Below, in pieces: positions 1 through 7,569 of a stretch of DNA of 64,000 nucleotides. Both the position numbers and the translations under genes were made by a program. Numbering within the stretch: position 1 is the first letter of the stretch; every line of letters starts with the position of its first letter. This DNA comes from Streptomyces bluensis (GTDB lineage Bacteria; Actinomycetota; Actinomycetes; Streptomycetales; Streptomycetaceae). Location: assembly GCF_014650715.1 (NCBI RefSeq), contig NZ_BMVM01000011.1, positions 1 through 64,000 of the forward strand, read 5' to 3'. Below the pieces are notes generated by a model. It was given only the letters and a program-made list of their open reading frames with translations, ran no database searches and was not told the DNA's origin.

Positions 1-508
1 GGGGGTCCCACTGGGAGAACTCGTCGCGCAGCGAGAAGACCCGTTCCTTGGCCCGCGCCTTCTCCTCGTCGCGGCGGCCGCCGCCGAAGACGGCGTCGAA
101 CCGCTCGGACTGGATCTTCTCGGTCAGCGGCACGGTCTGGAGGGGGTTCCGTGTCCCGTCGGGCCGTTCGCGCAGGACGCCGCGGTCGATGTAGTCCTGC
201 ACGGAGGCCACGTGCAGGCGCAGGCTGTGCTTCTCCACGGTCCGGTCCCGGTAGTCGATGACCTCGGGGAAGTTGTGGCCGGTGTCGACGTGGAGCAGGG
301 AGAAGGGGATCGCGGCGGGGGCGAAGGCCTTCAGTGCCAGGTGGAGCATGACGATGGAGTCCTTGCCGCCGGAGAACAGGATCACCGGCCGTTCGAACTC
401 GCCCGCCACCTCACGGAATATGTGCACCGCCTCGGACTCCAGCGCGTCCAGGTGCGAGAGGCAGTACGGGCTGTCGGTCTCCGAGGAGACGGTCGCGACG
501 GTCGTCAT
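1..508 (-). CDS. cysD: Sulfate adenylyltransferase subunit 2 (CysD), 3' end missing
   Basis: This is the small subunit of ATP sulfurylase. With the GTPase CysN it makes adenosine 5'-phosphosulfate (APS) from sulfate and ATP in the cytoplasm. About 169 N-terminal residues are visible and the rest lies beyond the left edge. The PP-loop SGGKDS sits at residues 46-51, and the family stretch HVDTGHNFPEVIDYRD follows. The ATG overlaps the cysC stop codon as ATGA, so translation is probably coupled. It is the last visible gene of the sulfate assimilation operon, and cysN would be expected just outside the window. Confidence 0.95.
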   Translation of the reverse strand, partial: MTTVATVSSETDSPYCLSHLDALESEAVHIFREVAGEFERPVILFSGGKDSIVMLHLALKAFAPAAIPFSLLHVDTGHNFPEVIDYRDRTVEKHSLRLHVASVQDYIDRGVLRERPDGTRNPLQTVPLTEKIQSERFDAVFGGGRRDEEKARAKERVFSLRDEFSQWDP

Positions 509-1041
509 GCCAGGCCCCTTTCGACGAGCAGCTTGTGAAGCGTGGCGGCCGACTCCTGCACGGTCTGGTTCTGCGACTCGATGCGCAGGTCAGGTGTCTC
601 GGGCTCCTCGTAGGGGTCGTCGACACCGGTGAGCCCGGAGATCTCACCCGCGGCCTGCTTGGCGTACAGCCCCTTCACGTCCCGTACGGAGCAGACCTCG
701 ACCGGGGTGGCCACGTGGACCTCGATGTACGCGGCACCGCTCGCCTGGTGGCGCTTGCGGACGGCCTCGCGGCTGTCGGCGTACGGGGCGATGACCGGCA
801 CGAGTGCCTTCACTCCGTTGCGGGCCAGCAGGTCGGCGAGGAAGCCGATGCGCTGCACGTTGGTGTGGCGGTCCGTGCGGCTGAAGCCGAGGTCGGCGGT
901 GAGGAACTCACGGATCTCGTCGCCGTCGAGCACCTCGACGAGGTGGCCGTCCTCGCGCAGCCGGTTCGCCAGTTCGTACGCGATGGTGGTCTTGCCGGCA
1001 CTCGGCAGACCCGTGAGCCAGACGGTGGCTCCGGTCGTCAC
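505..1041 (-). CDS. cysC: Adenylyl-sulfate kinase (CysC)
   Basis: This APS kinase phosphorylates APS to PAPS. The 178-residue product has a P-loop GLPSAGKTT near residues 11-19, the DGDEIREFL stretch, the conserved LGFSRTDRHTN segment around the phospho-acceptor serine, and the DVKGLYAKQAAGE motif. I chose the GTG at 1041 because GGGAG lies 8 nt upstream and the length fits the compact bacterial enzyme. An upstream in-frame ATG at 1107 overlaps the cysH stop as ATGA and would add 22 Pro/Thr-rich residues, so it is a real alternative. The stop overlaps the cysD ATG. Confidence 0.93.
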   Translation of the reverse strand: MTTGATVWLTGLPSAGKTTIAYELANRLREDGHLVEVLDGDEIREFLTADLGFSRTDRHTNVQRIGFLADLLARNGVKALVPVIAPYADSREAVRKRHQASGAAYIEVHVATPVEVCSVRDVKGLYAKQAAGEISGLTGVDDPYEEPETPDLRIESQNQTVQESAATLHKLLVERGLA

Positions 1042-1103
1042 GTGGTTCTCCCGGGGGGTCGCGGATGTCTCGGTGGTCGGCATGGGCGCCGTGGGGGGCG
1101 GCG

Positions 1104-1853
1104 TCATTCGTGCATCCCGCACTCGGTCTTGGCGCGGCCCGCCCAGCGGCCGGCGCGGGCGTCCTCGCCCTCCAGGACGCGGCGGGTGCAGGGCGCGCAG
1201 CCCACGGAGGTGTAGCCGTCCATCAGCAGCGGGTTGGTGAGCACGCCGTGCTCGGCGACGTACGCCTCCACGTCGTCCTGCGTCCAGCGGGCGATCGGGG
1301 AGATCTTGACCTTGCCGCGCTTGTCGTCCCAGCCGACGACCGGGGTGTTCGCCCGGGTCGGGGACTCGTCGCGGCGCAGGCCGGTCGCCCACGCGTCGAA
1401 CCGGGTCAGGCCCTCCTCCAGCGGCTTGACCTTCCGCAGGAAGCAGCACAGGTCGGGGTCGCGGTCGTGCAGCCTGGGCCCGTACTCGGCGTCCTGCTCG
1501 GCCACGGTCTGGCGCGGGGTGAGCGTGATGACGTTGACGTCCATCACGGCCTCGACCGCGTCACGGGTGCCGATGGTCTCCGGGAAGTGGTAGCCGGTGT
1601 CGAGGAAGACGACGTCCACGCCGGGCCTCGCACGGGACGCGAGGTGCGCGACCACGGCGTCCTCCATCGAGGAGGTCACACAGAAACGCCTGCCGAAGGT
1701 GTCCACGGCCCACTGGAGGATCTCCAGCGCGGACGCGTCCTCCAGATCGCGGCCGGCCTGCTCGGCGAGCGCCTTCAACTCGGCGCGCTTCGCCGCCTCC
1801 GGGTCGGCCGCGTCGTTCAGTGATGCGTCTGAGTCCGCCTGAGCGGTGGTCAT
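1104..1853 (-). CDS. cysH: Phosphoadenylyl/adenylyl-sulfate reductase (CysH), Fe-S type
   Basis: This enzyme reduces activated sulfate to sulfite using thioredoxin. The 249-residue protein has the C-terminal catalytic motif ECGMH (Cys245). It also has a cysteine pair C136-C137 plus C219-x-x-C222, the ligand pattern of the [4Fe-4S] class. That class usually takes APS, although some members also accept PAPS. The start at 1853 has GGAGGGG upstream, and its ATG overlaps the stop of the preceding small gene. The [4Fe-4S] signature next to a functional-looking cysC leaves the true substrate (APS, PAPS or both) open. Confidence 0.93.
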   Translation of the reverse strand: MTTAQADSDASLNDAADPEAAKRAELKALAEQAGRDLEDASALEILQWAVDTFGRRFCVTSSMEDAVVAHLASRARPGVDVVFLDTGYHFPETIGTRDAVEAVMDVNVITLTPRQTVAEQDAEYGPRLHDRDPDLCCFLRKVKPLEEGLTRFDAWATGLRRDESPTRANTPVVGWDDKRGKVKISPIARWTQDDVEAYVAEHGVLTNPLLMDGYTSVGCAPCTRRVLEGEDARAGRWAGRAKTECGMHE

Positions 1854-2029
1854 GTCTGATCCCCTCCACTGTCGGCATGTCGCAAGCCCCGGGCGAGAAG
1901 CCCGAGGAACTTCAGCTGGAAGGCCCGACTGCACGCTCCGCATTCCCACGCACCGTGCCCCTCTTCACTGGGGCGCAGGTCCTCGTCACCGCAGTAGGGG
2001 CAGTAGAAGGGGGCGGCCCGCTCGCTCAC
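1850..2029 (-). CDS. Small four-cysteine (zinc-ribbon-like) protein of the sulfate operon
   Basis: A 59-residue ORF lies between sir and cysH. It has two cysteine pairs, CPYC (residues 10-13) and CGAC (30-33), spaced like a zinc ribbon or rubredoxin-like knuckle, followed by a basic helix-like C-terminus. The GTG start overlaps the sir stop (GTGA) and has GAGGAGG upstream. The stop overlaps the cysH start (ATGA). This double coupling and the coding-like composition argue that it is real. The role is unknown: metal or Fe-S handling or redox support for CysH or sulfite reductase is an inference from context only. Confidence 0.82.
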   Translation of the reverse strand: MSERAAPFYCPYCGDEDLRPSEEGHGAWECGACSRAFQLKFLGLLARGLRHADSGGDQT

Positions 2030-3717
2030 GACAACGCCTCCTCAGAAGCGCGCGCGGCCCAGGTGGCGAATCGCTCGCCGTCCTCGCGCTCCGCCTGGAA
2101 CCGCTTGAGAACGCGCTCCACGTAGTCGGGCAGCTCCTCGGAGGTGACCTTCAGGCCGCGGACCTTACGGCCGAACCCGGCGTCCAGGCCGAGCGCGCCG
2201 CCCAGGTGCACCTGGTAGCCCTCGACCTGCTCCCCCTGGTCGTTGAGGACGAGCTGGCCCTTGAGACCGATGTCCGCGACCTGGATACGGGCGCAGGCGT
2301 TCGGGCAGCCGTTGAGGTTGATGGTGATCGGCTCGTCGAAGTCCGGGATGCGGCGCTCCAGCTCGTCGATCAGCGCGGAGCCGCGCGCCTTGGTCTCGAC
2401 GATGGCCAGCTTGCAGTACTCGATGCCCGTGCAGGCCATGGTGCCGCGCCGGAACGGGGAGGGTGTGGCGGTCAGGTCCAGGGCCTCCAGGGCCTCGACC
2501 AGCGGCTCGACCTGCTCCTCGGCGACATCGAGGACGATCATCTTCTGTTCGACCGTCGTACGGACCCGGCCCGAGCCGTGGGCCTCCGCCACCTCGGCGA
2601 TCTTCGTCAGGGTGGCGCCGTCGACGCGGCCGACGCGCGGGGCGAAGCCCACGTAGAAGCGGCCGTCCTTCTGCCGGTGCACGCCCACGTGGTCGCGCCA
2701 GCGCTCCACGGGTTCGGCGGGTGCGGGACCGTCGGCCAGCTCCCGCTTCAGGTACTCGTCCTGGAGCACCTGGCGGAACTTCTCCGGACCCCAGTCCGCG
2801 ACGAGGAACTTCAGGCGGGCGCGGGTGCGCAGGCGCCGGTAGCCGTAGTCACGGAAGATGCCGACCACGCCGGCCCAGACGTCCGGAACCTCGTCCAGCG
2901 GGACCCAGGCGCCGAGCCGGACGCCGATCTTCGGGTTGGTGGACAGACCGCCGCCCACCCAGAGGTCGAAGCCGGGGCCGTGCTCGGGGTGCTCGACGCC
3001 GACGAACGCCACGTCGTTGATCTCGTGGGCGACGTCGAGCAGCGGGGAGCCGGAGATCGCCGTCTTGAACTTGCGGGGCAGGTTGGAGAACTCCTTGCTG
3101 CCGATGTAGCGGCTGTGGATCTCGTCGATGGCCGGGGAGCCGTCGACGATCTCGTCCTCCGCGATCCCCGCGACGGGTGAGCCGATGATGACGCGCGGGG
3201 TGTCGCCGCACGCCTCGGTGGTGGACAGCCCGACGGCCTCCAGCCGGTTCCAGATCTCCGGCACGTCCTCGATGCGGATCCAGTGCAGCTGGATGTTCTG
3301 CCGGTCGGTGATGTCCGCGGTGCCGCGGGCGAACTCCTGCGAGATCTCGCCGATCACGCGCAGCTGCCGCGTGGTGAGACGGCCCCCGTCGATCCGCACC
3401 CGCAGCATGAAGTACTTGTCGTCCAGCTCCTCCGGCTCCAGGATGGCGGTCTTTCCGCCGTCGATGCCGGGCTTGCGCTGGGTGTAGAGCCCCCACCAGC
3501 GCATACGGCCGCGCAGGTCGTTGGGGTCGATCGAGTCGAAGCCCCGCTTCGAGTAGATCGTCTCAATGCGTGTCCGCACATTGAGACCGTCGTCGTCCTT
3601 CTTGAACTGTTCGTTGCCGTTCAGTGGGGTGAAGTGACCCACGGCCCACTGGCCCTCGCCACGGTGACGGCTCACCTTGCGGCGGGGCGTGGCAGGGCGT
3701 TGCGGGGTGGCGGCCAT
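2026..3717 (-). CDS. sir: Assimilatory sulfite reductase (ferredoxin)
   Basis: The enzyme carries out the six-electron reduction of sulfite to sulfide. The 563-residue protein contains the siroheme/[4Fe-4S] ligands C429, C435, C471 and C475 (CTGIEYC ... NGCPNAC), and the ACGDTPR segment typical of sulfite/nitrite reductases. The length and N-terminus fit the ferredoxin-dependent actinobacterial enzyme rather than NADPH-type CysI. GAAGGA lies upstream of the ATG. It is the first structural gene of the operon, about 135 bp after a leader peptide, and its stop overlaps the start of the small CxxC gene. A nitrite reductase is excluded mainly by the cys context. Confidence 0.93.
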   Translation of the reverse strand: MAATPQRPATPRRKVSRHRGEGQWAVGHFTPLNGNEQFKKDDDGLNVRTRIETIYSKRGFDSIDPNDLRGRMRWWGLYTQRKPGIDGGKTAILEPEELDDKYFMLRVRIDGGRLTTRQLRVIGEISQEFARGTADITDRQNIQLHWIRIEDVPEIWNRLEAVGLSTTEACGDTPRVIIGSPVAGIAEDEIVDGSPAIDEIHSRYIGSKEFSNLPRKFKTAISGSPLLDVAHEINDVAFVGVEHPEHGPGFDLWVGGGLSTNPKIGVRLGAWVPLDEVPDVWAGVVGIFRDYGYRRLRTRARLKFLVADWGPEKFRQVLQDEYLKRELADGPAPAEPVERWRDHVGVHRQKDGRFYVGFAPRVGRVDGATLTKIAEVAEAHGSGRVRTTVEQKMIVLDVAEEQVEPLVEALEALDLTATPSPFRRGTMACTGIEYCKLAIVETKARGSALIDELERRIPDFDEPITINLNGCPNACARIQVADIGLKGQLVLNDQGEQVEGYQVHLGGALGLDAGFGRKVRGLKVTSEELPDYVERVLKRFQAEREDGERFATWAARASEEALS

Positions 3718-3852
3718 GGTTGTTACGTCCTTCGGGACAGGCGGGAATGCGGCTCTGACCTGCGTCTATGGGCGCATTGCGGCATGTGTGCCGTACGTGC
3801 GCGTCGTTGCGCAGGAGGAGGCAGGAGGGGGAATGCGGCGGTGCTGGAGCGA

Positions 3853-3936
3853 TCAGCTCGCCGGACAGATGGCGCTGGACATGCGGCCGAGGTCGACGTG
3901 CCGCCGACTCACCAAGGCAATTCCAGTTCCAGACAT
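3853..3936 (-). CDS. Cysteine-type leader peptide upstream of sir
   Basis: A 27-codon ORF encodes a peptide with a central RRHVDLGRMSSAICPAS segment. This is the signature of short leader peptides found upstream of sulfur-metabolism genes in Streptomyces and relatives. A single Cys is third from the end of a conserved tail. In related actinobacteria, uORFs ending in Cys codons regulate cysteine genes by ribosome-mediated attenuation. Here the position (about 135 bp before sir) and the single Cys codon suggest the same role. No clear terminator/antiterminator pair was worked out between its stop and sir. Confidence 0.85.
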   Translation of the reverse strand: MSGTGIALVSRRHVDLGRMSSAICPAS

Positions 3937-3967
3937 GACGGAAGCGTGTCATGGCGCTTTGGACCCA

Positions 3968-4016
3968 GTCCACCATTATCCGCATGGTGGACAAGGATGT
4001 CTCGCATGGCGGGACA
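3968..4016 (-). promoter_or_regulatory. Predicted promoter of the sulfate operon overlapped by two palindromes
   Basis: Two inverted repeats stand next to each other. GTCCACCAT/ATGGTGGAC (3968-3976 and 3984-3992) is perfect with a 7-bp spacer. TGTCTCGC/GCGGGACA (3998-4005 and 4009-4016) has one mismatch and a 3-bp spacer. On the minus strand a -35-like GAGACA (rc of 3998-4003), a 17-bp spacer and a -10-like GATAAT (rc of 3975-3980) fall inside them. Transcription would then begin roughly 30 nt before the leader peptide. A repressor covering both boxes is the simplest reading. Rest of 3718-4041: leader peptide only. Confidence 0.55.
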
Positions 4017-4041
4017 CTGTGATGTGCGTCATGGAGTGCTG

Positions 4042-4605
4042 CTACGCCCCGGGCCAGGGGCCGGGAGTGGCGACCTCCGGCTCCTCCTCGACCTTGGTGT
4101 CGAAGAGCCGGAACCCGCGCCGCTGGTAGTTCGCCATGGCGTGCTCCCCGTCCTTGCTGCACGTATGCAGCCAGACCCGCTTGGTCGGGGGCAGCCGCGG
4201 CCAGCGCTCGGCCAGATCCCAGGCCCGCGCGGTCCCGTACGAGAGGAGGTGACCGCCGATGCGCCGCCCCCGGAACGCCGGGACGAGGCCGAAGTACGCG
4301 ATCTCCACGACCCCGCCGTCCTGCGGTTCGAGCTCGACGTACCCCGCGGGCGTCCCGCGGTCGTAGGCCACCCAGGTCTCCACGCCGGGCCGGTCCAGGT
4401 GCTCCTGCCAGCGCGCGTACGGCCACGACAGCCGGTCGGTCCAGCGGATGTCGCCGCCGACGGAGGCGTACAGGAAACGGCTGAACTCGGGGGAGGGGAT
4501 CTCGGAACGGACGATCCGGACATCTCCCTGCGGGGCCCGCGCGGGCAGCAGGTCGGCCGGGGACGTCTGCTCCAGGGACCAGGTGGTCACGGTGATGGTG
4601 GACAT
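4042..4605 (-). CDS. GNAT family N-acetyltransferase
   Basis: The 187-residue cytoplasmic protein has the GNAT acetyl-CoA signature: strand VEIAYFGLVPAFRG, then RRIGGHLL (the R/Q-x-x-G-x-G/A loop), and a C-terminal NYQRRGFRLF segment typical of motif B. The substrate cannot be inferred. It lies between the sulfate-operon promoter and an unrelated secreted-protein gene on the same strand, with no overlap to either. About 100 bp separate it from the upstream gene, so it may have its own promoter. Confidence 0.85.
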   Translation of the reverse strand: MSTITVTTWSLEQTSPADLLPARAPQGDVRIVRSEIPSPEFSRFLYASVGGDIRWTDRLSWPYARWQEHLDRPGVETWVAYDRGTPAGYVELEPQDGGVVEIAYFGLVPAFRGRRIGGHLLSYGTARAWDLAERWPRLPPTKRVWLHTCSKDGEHAMANYQRRGFRLFDTKVEEEPEVATPGPWPGA

Positions 4606-4708
4606 GGAAGCCAGGGAACCATGAGGCCGGACCGGCCGCGAAGGCCGGGTCCGGCACTCACCTCCCGGGCCTTGGGTTCCTCGCGCGGCGCCCGGATCTC
4701 TGTGCCGG

Positions 4709-6118
4709 CTAGTTCATGGAGCTGTTGACCGCCGACAGCGGTACCGCGTACAGCACCCGCTCCGGGACGGCCGCCGGCTCCCATGTGCCGTCCGTGTTCG
4801 CCGCCGACGCCGTGAGCGTCCACAGCTCGCCGGTCGGCTGCGCGTACGACAGGGACTCGGTGTGCTGTCCCCAGCAGGCGTACGACTGGTCGGCGGTGCA
4901 CCGGGCGGCGTCGGCGCCGGTCTCGTCGTCGGCGTTCTGCCGCCACAGCGTGCCGTGCTTGCCGCGGCCGCCGGGGGACTGGCCGAGGTACCAGTCGGCC
5001 TTGTCCGCCCCGCTCGGCTTGTGCGAGATCACGCCCCGCAGACCGACCGCCTTGGTCTCGTACGCCTCGTCCGCGTTCACGATGCCGCGGGAGTTCGCGC
5101 CCAGCAGGCCCGTGCGGCTGAGCGCGGTGCTGAATTGGTAGCGCCAGACACGGGCCGGTTCGCTGCCGGCCGAACTGAACCATTCGTTCGCCACCAGGCT
5201 GTTCGGTGTCGAGGTCCGGTCCAGCGAGAGCGAGCCGAAGCAGGGAACCCCGTTGTCGTCGGACGCGGTGCACCTGCCGCCCGTCAGGCTGTACGAGCCG
5301 ACGGCCGGCAGCACGTACTGGTAGCCGTGCGCCGAGTAACCGCCGCTCACCTTGCCGACCGCGTGGCTCTTGACGTTCGCCTGGAGTATGCGGTGCATGT
5401 CGAAGACGTAGAGGGCGCTGTCGTGGCCGGCACCGTTCTTCGCGGTGACGATCAGCTTGTCCTGGTACCAGACCATGCCGCCGACGGGAGAGCGCACGGC
5501 ACCGAAGTCCTTGCCGCCCGCGAGGGGGGCGACGAGCAGGACCCAGCGGTACTTCAGGTTGTCCGGGTCGTTCGCGTCGATGAAGGCGACCCGGGCGAGT
5601 CCCTTGTCCTGCGCCGGCTCACCGGCCTTGCGGTCGTTGTGCGTCCAGCCGGACAGGATCACGCGGTCCTCGCCCCACAGGCCGTCGTCGTCGGCGTCGG
5701 CGGAGGTGGTGACGGACTGGGGGAGCCACTTCTGGGTCGTGGCGTCGCCGCTGTCCCAGCAGTACGCGCGGCTCGCGGCGGGCTCGACCGGCAGGGCCGC
5801 CCGCTCGGTGTCGTCGCAGGCGGACTTGTTCCGCATCGTGTGGTTGGCGCTCCGCAGGACGCCGCGTACGCCGACGTTCCCGCCCATGTCATTCGTCAGG
5901 GTGTCGAGGGTGGATTTGTCGGCCAGGTTCTCGCGTAACTGGAGCTTGCCGATCTCGCTCGCCGAGGTGAGCGGCTTCAGACCGCCCGGGTTGTCACCGC
6001 CCGCGGCCTGAGAGGTGCTGATCAGCGTGGCCGCGGCGGTCAGGGCGAGCGCGGTCCCGGCCAGACCGGCGCGCAGCGCACGGCCCCTTCTGCGTCGACG
6101 GTGCCTACCGCGACTCAT
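4709..6118 (-). CDS. Secreted protein of unknown function, TTA-containing
   Basis: The 469-residue product starts with an arginine-rich n-region (RHRRRRRGR) and a hydrophobic stretch ending in an AxA-like site (STSQA), so it is exported. The mature part has several Cys and Trp/Tyr-rich repeats with DxDxDG-like acidic loops (DADDDGLWGED) and reads like a beta-propeller-type ectodomain. I recognise no enzyme motif. The start at 6118 was chosen because GGGAGG precedes it by 4 nt; an ATG 33 nt upstream lacks a site. Codon 61 is TTA (plus positions 5936-5938), so translation should depend on the rare bldA tRNA, which suggests a developmental or late-growth role. Confidence 0.75.
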   Translation of the reverse strand: MSRGRHRRRRRGRALRAGLAGTALALTAAATLISTSQAAGGDNPGGLKPLTSASEIGKLQLRENLADKSTLDTLTNDMGGNVGVRGVLRSANHTMRNKSACDDTERAALPVEPAASRAYCWDSGDATTQKWLPQSVTTSADADDDGLWGEDRVILSGWTHNDRKAGEPAQDKGLARVAFIDANDPDNLKYRWVLLVAPLAGGKDFGAVRSPVGGMVWYQDKLIVTAKNGAGHDSALYVFDMHRILQANVKSHAVGKVSGGYSAHGYQYVLPAVGSYSLTGGRCTASDDNGVPCFGSLSLDRTSTPNSLVANEWFSSAGSEPARVWRYQFSTALSRTGLLGANSRGIVNADEAYETKAVGLRGVISHKPSGADKADWYLGQSPGGRGKHGTLWRQNADDETGADAARCTADQSYACWGQHTESLSYAQPTGELWTLTASAANTDGTWEPAAVPERVLYAVPLSAVNSSMN

Positions 6119-6243
6119 ACAACCTCCCAGGAACGGCCAACTGCCTCTCATGATCAGAACGTTGACGGAGAGCCAGGTGGGGCGGCCTGGGAGGGATGCT
6201 ACTTCAGAGGGCCCCCGCCGGTGTGGGGCTACCGCATAAATGC

Positions 6244-6255
6244 AGGGATATCCCT
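6244..6255. promoter_or_regulatory. 12-bp perfect palindrome upstream of the secreted protein
   Basis: AGGGATATCCCT is a perfect palindrome about 126 bp before the start codon of the secreted-protein gene (6118, minus). It is also close to the 3' end of the GAF regulator gene (6277). It could be an operator or a chance palindrome. Confidence 0.3.
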
Positions 6256-6276
6256 CACTCCTGGGCTACCGTCCGT

Positions 6277-7569
6277 TCACCCGTGCAGTGCCCCGCCGCG
6301 GGCCCGGACCACCCCCGGGGCCAAGGAGTGCGGCAGCAGGTCCAGCGGGTCGTCCGGCAGCAGCAGGTCGACTTCCGTGCCGTCCGTGAAGCGGTAGGGC
6401 CGGTGTTCCAGCAGGGCGCCCATGTAGCGGCGCACCCGGGACATCTCCGCGCGGACCGTGACCGTGCGGGCCGGGTCGCCGAACATGTCGTCGGCGAGGG
6501 CCGCGGCGCTGCGGCCGGTGGGGTGGAGGGCCAGGAGGTAGAGCAGTTCGGCGTGTCGGGGGCTGAGCCCGTGGGTCCAGGAGCCCGCGGCGCCCGAGGC
6601 GGTCACCGTGGAGCGGCGCGGGTGCGCCAGGTCCAGGACGACACGGGTCGTGTCGTCGCCGGCCGGCCACTCGGTGCCGGGGCGGATCAGCCAGCCTCCG
6701 GGCAGCGGCTCGACCTGGCACGTGCCCAGGTGGGGCAGCCGGCGCCGGCCGTGGGAGAGGGACTTCGGCAGGGCCAGCCGCCTCGTGTACGGCATGCCGG
6801 TCACCGCGGCCGTCCAGCCGGCCGTGTCCACGGCCGCCGCCCGCCCGTCGATGCGCGCCAGCACCGGAGCCGCGACCGCGCGCAGCCGTTCCAGCGAGCT
6901 CAGGTGCAGATCCCGCAGCCGGGCCTCGGCGAGCTTGGCGACCGAGCCGACGAGGGCGAGCGTGGCGGGGTGATGGGACTCCAGCGGTCCGCTGACGTCC
7001 ACCGCGCCCAGCAGCCGCCCGTCGCGCGGGTCGGTGATGGGGGCGCCGGTGCACGCCCAGGACTGGAGGGTGCGTACGAAGTGCTCGGCGGAGACGACCT
7101 GCAGCGGGCGGCGGGCCACCAGCGGGGTGCCGACACCGTTCGTGCCGACGACCTCCTCCCGGAAGTCCCCGCCGATCCCGAGCCCCTGCCCGTCCGCTCT
7201 GCGCAGCCCGACCGGGCTGCCCTCACGCCACAGCACCCGGCCCTCCGCGTCGGCGACGATCACGATGTGCTGACCGGAGTCCGCGTACGGCAGCAACCCC
7301 TCGTGCAGTACGGGCAGCACGTGCCGCAGCCGTGAGGTCTGCCGGCGCCGCTCGACCTCGTCCAGGCTGAGCACATCGGCCCGGAAGTCGTGGTCGGGGT
7401 CGACCCCGCCGCGAGCCGTGCGGTCCCAGGAGTCCCTGATCACCGGCCGGGGCGCCACCTTCGGCCGTTCCCCGGCGAGCGCGGCGCCGCGCGTCTCGCC
7501 GAGTACCCGTGCCGCCCGTCTCGTGTCCTCGGCGGCGAGTCGCGTGACATCCATCGGCGAGTGCGCCAC
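6277..7569 (-). CDS. GAF-domain transcriptional regulator
   Basis: The 430-residue protein resembles the GAF-domain activators found in Streptomyces beside alcohol and aldehyde metabolism genes (AcoR-like N-terminal half). After an N-terminal helical region (VIRDSWDRT), a GAF-like sensor occupies roughly residues 80-240, including GIGGDFREEVVGTNGVGTPL and ITDPRDGRLLGAVDVSGP. No sigma-54 AAA+ module is present. The C-terminal third (SPRHAELLYLLALHPTGRS, with a following RAEMSRVRRYMG helix) looks like a winged-helix DNA-binding domain. The GTG start at 7569 is preceded by GGGAGG with 5-nt spacing; an ATG at 7554 is an alternative. The target genes are not obvious here. Confidence 0.78.
   Translation of the reverse strand: MAHSPMDVTRLAAEDTRRAARVLGETRGAALAGERPKVAPRPVIRDSWDRTARGGVDPDHDFRADVLSLDEVERRRQTSRLRHVLPVLHEGLLPYADSGQHIVIVADAEGRVLWREGSPVGLRRADGQGLGIGGDFREEVVGTNGVGTPLVARRPLQVVSAEHFVRTLQSWACTGAPITDPRDGRLLGAVDVSGPLESHHPATLALVGSVAKLAEARLRDLHLSSLERLRAVAAPVLARIDGRAAAVDTAGWTAAVTGMPYTRRLALPKSLSHGRRRLPHLGTCQVEPLPGGWLIRPGTEWPAGDDTTRVVLDLAHPRRSTVTASGAAGSWTHGLSPRHAELLYLLALHPTGRSAAALADDMFGDPARTVTVRAEMSRVRRYMGALLEHRPYRFTDGTEVDLLLPDDPLDLLPHSLAPGVVRARGGALHG

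Noticed and set aside
1846..3180. Long plus-strand open frame opposite the sulfite reductase gene
   Set aside because: It mirrors the minus-strand sir frame, is Gly/Arg/Ala-rich without motifs, has no ribosome site and would overlap the conserved enzyme entirely.
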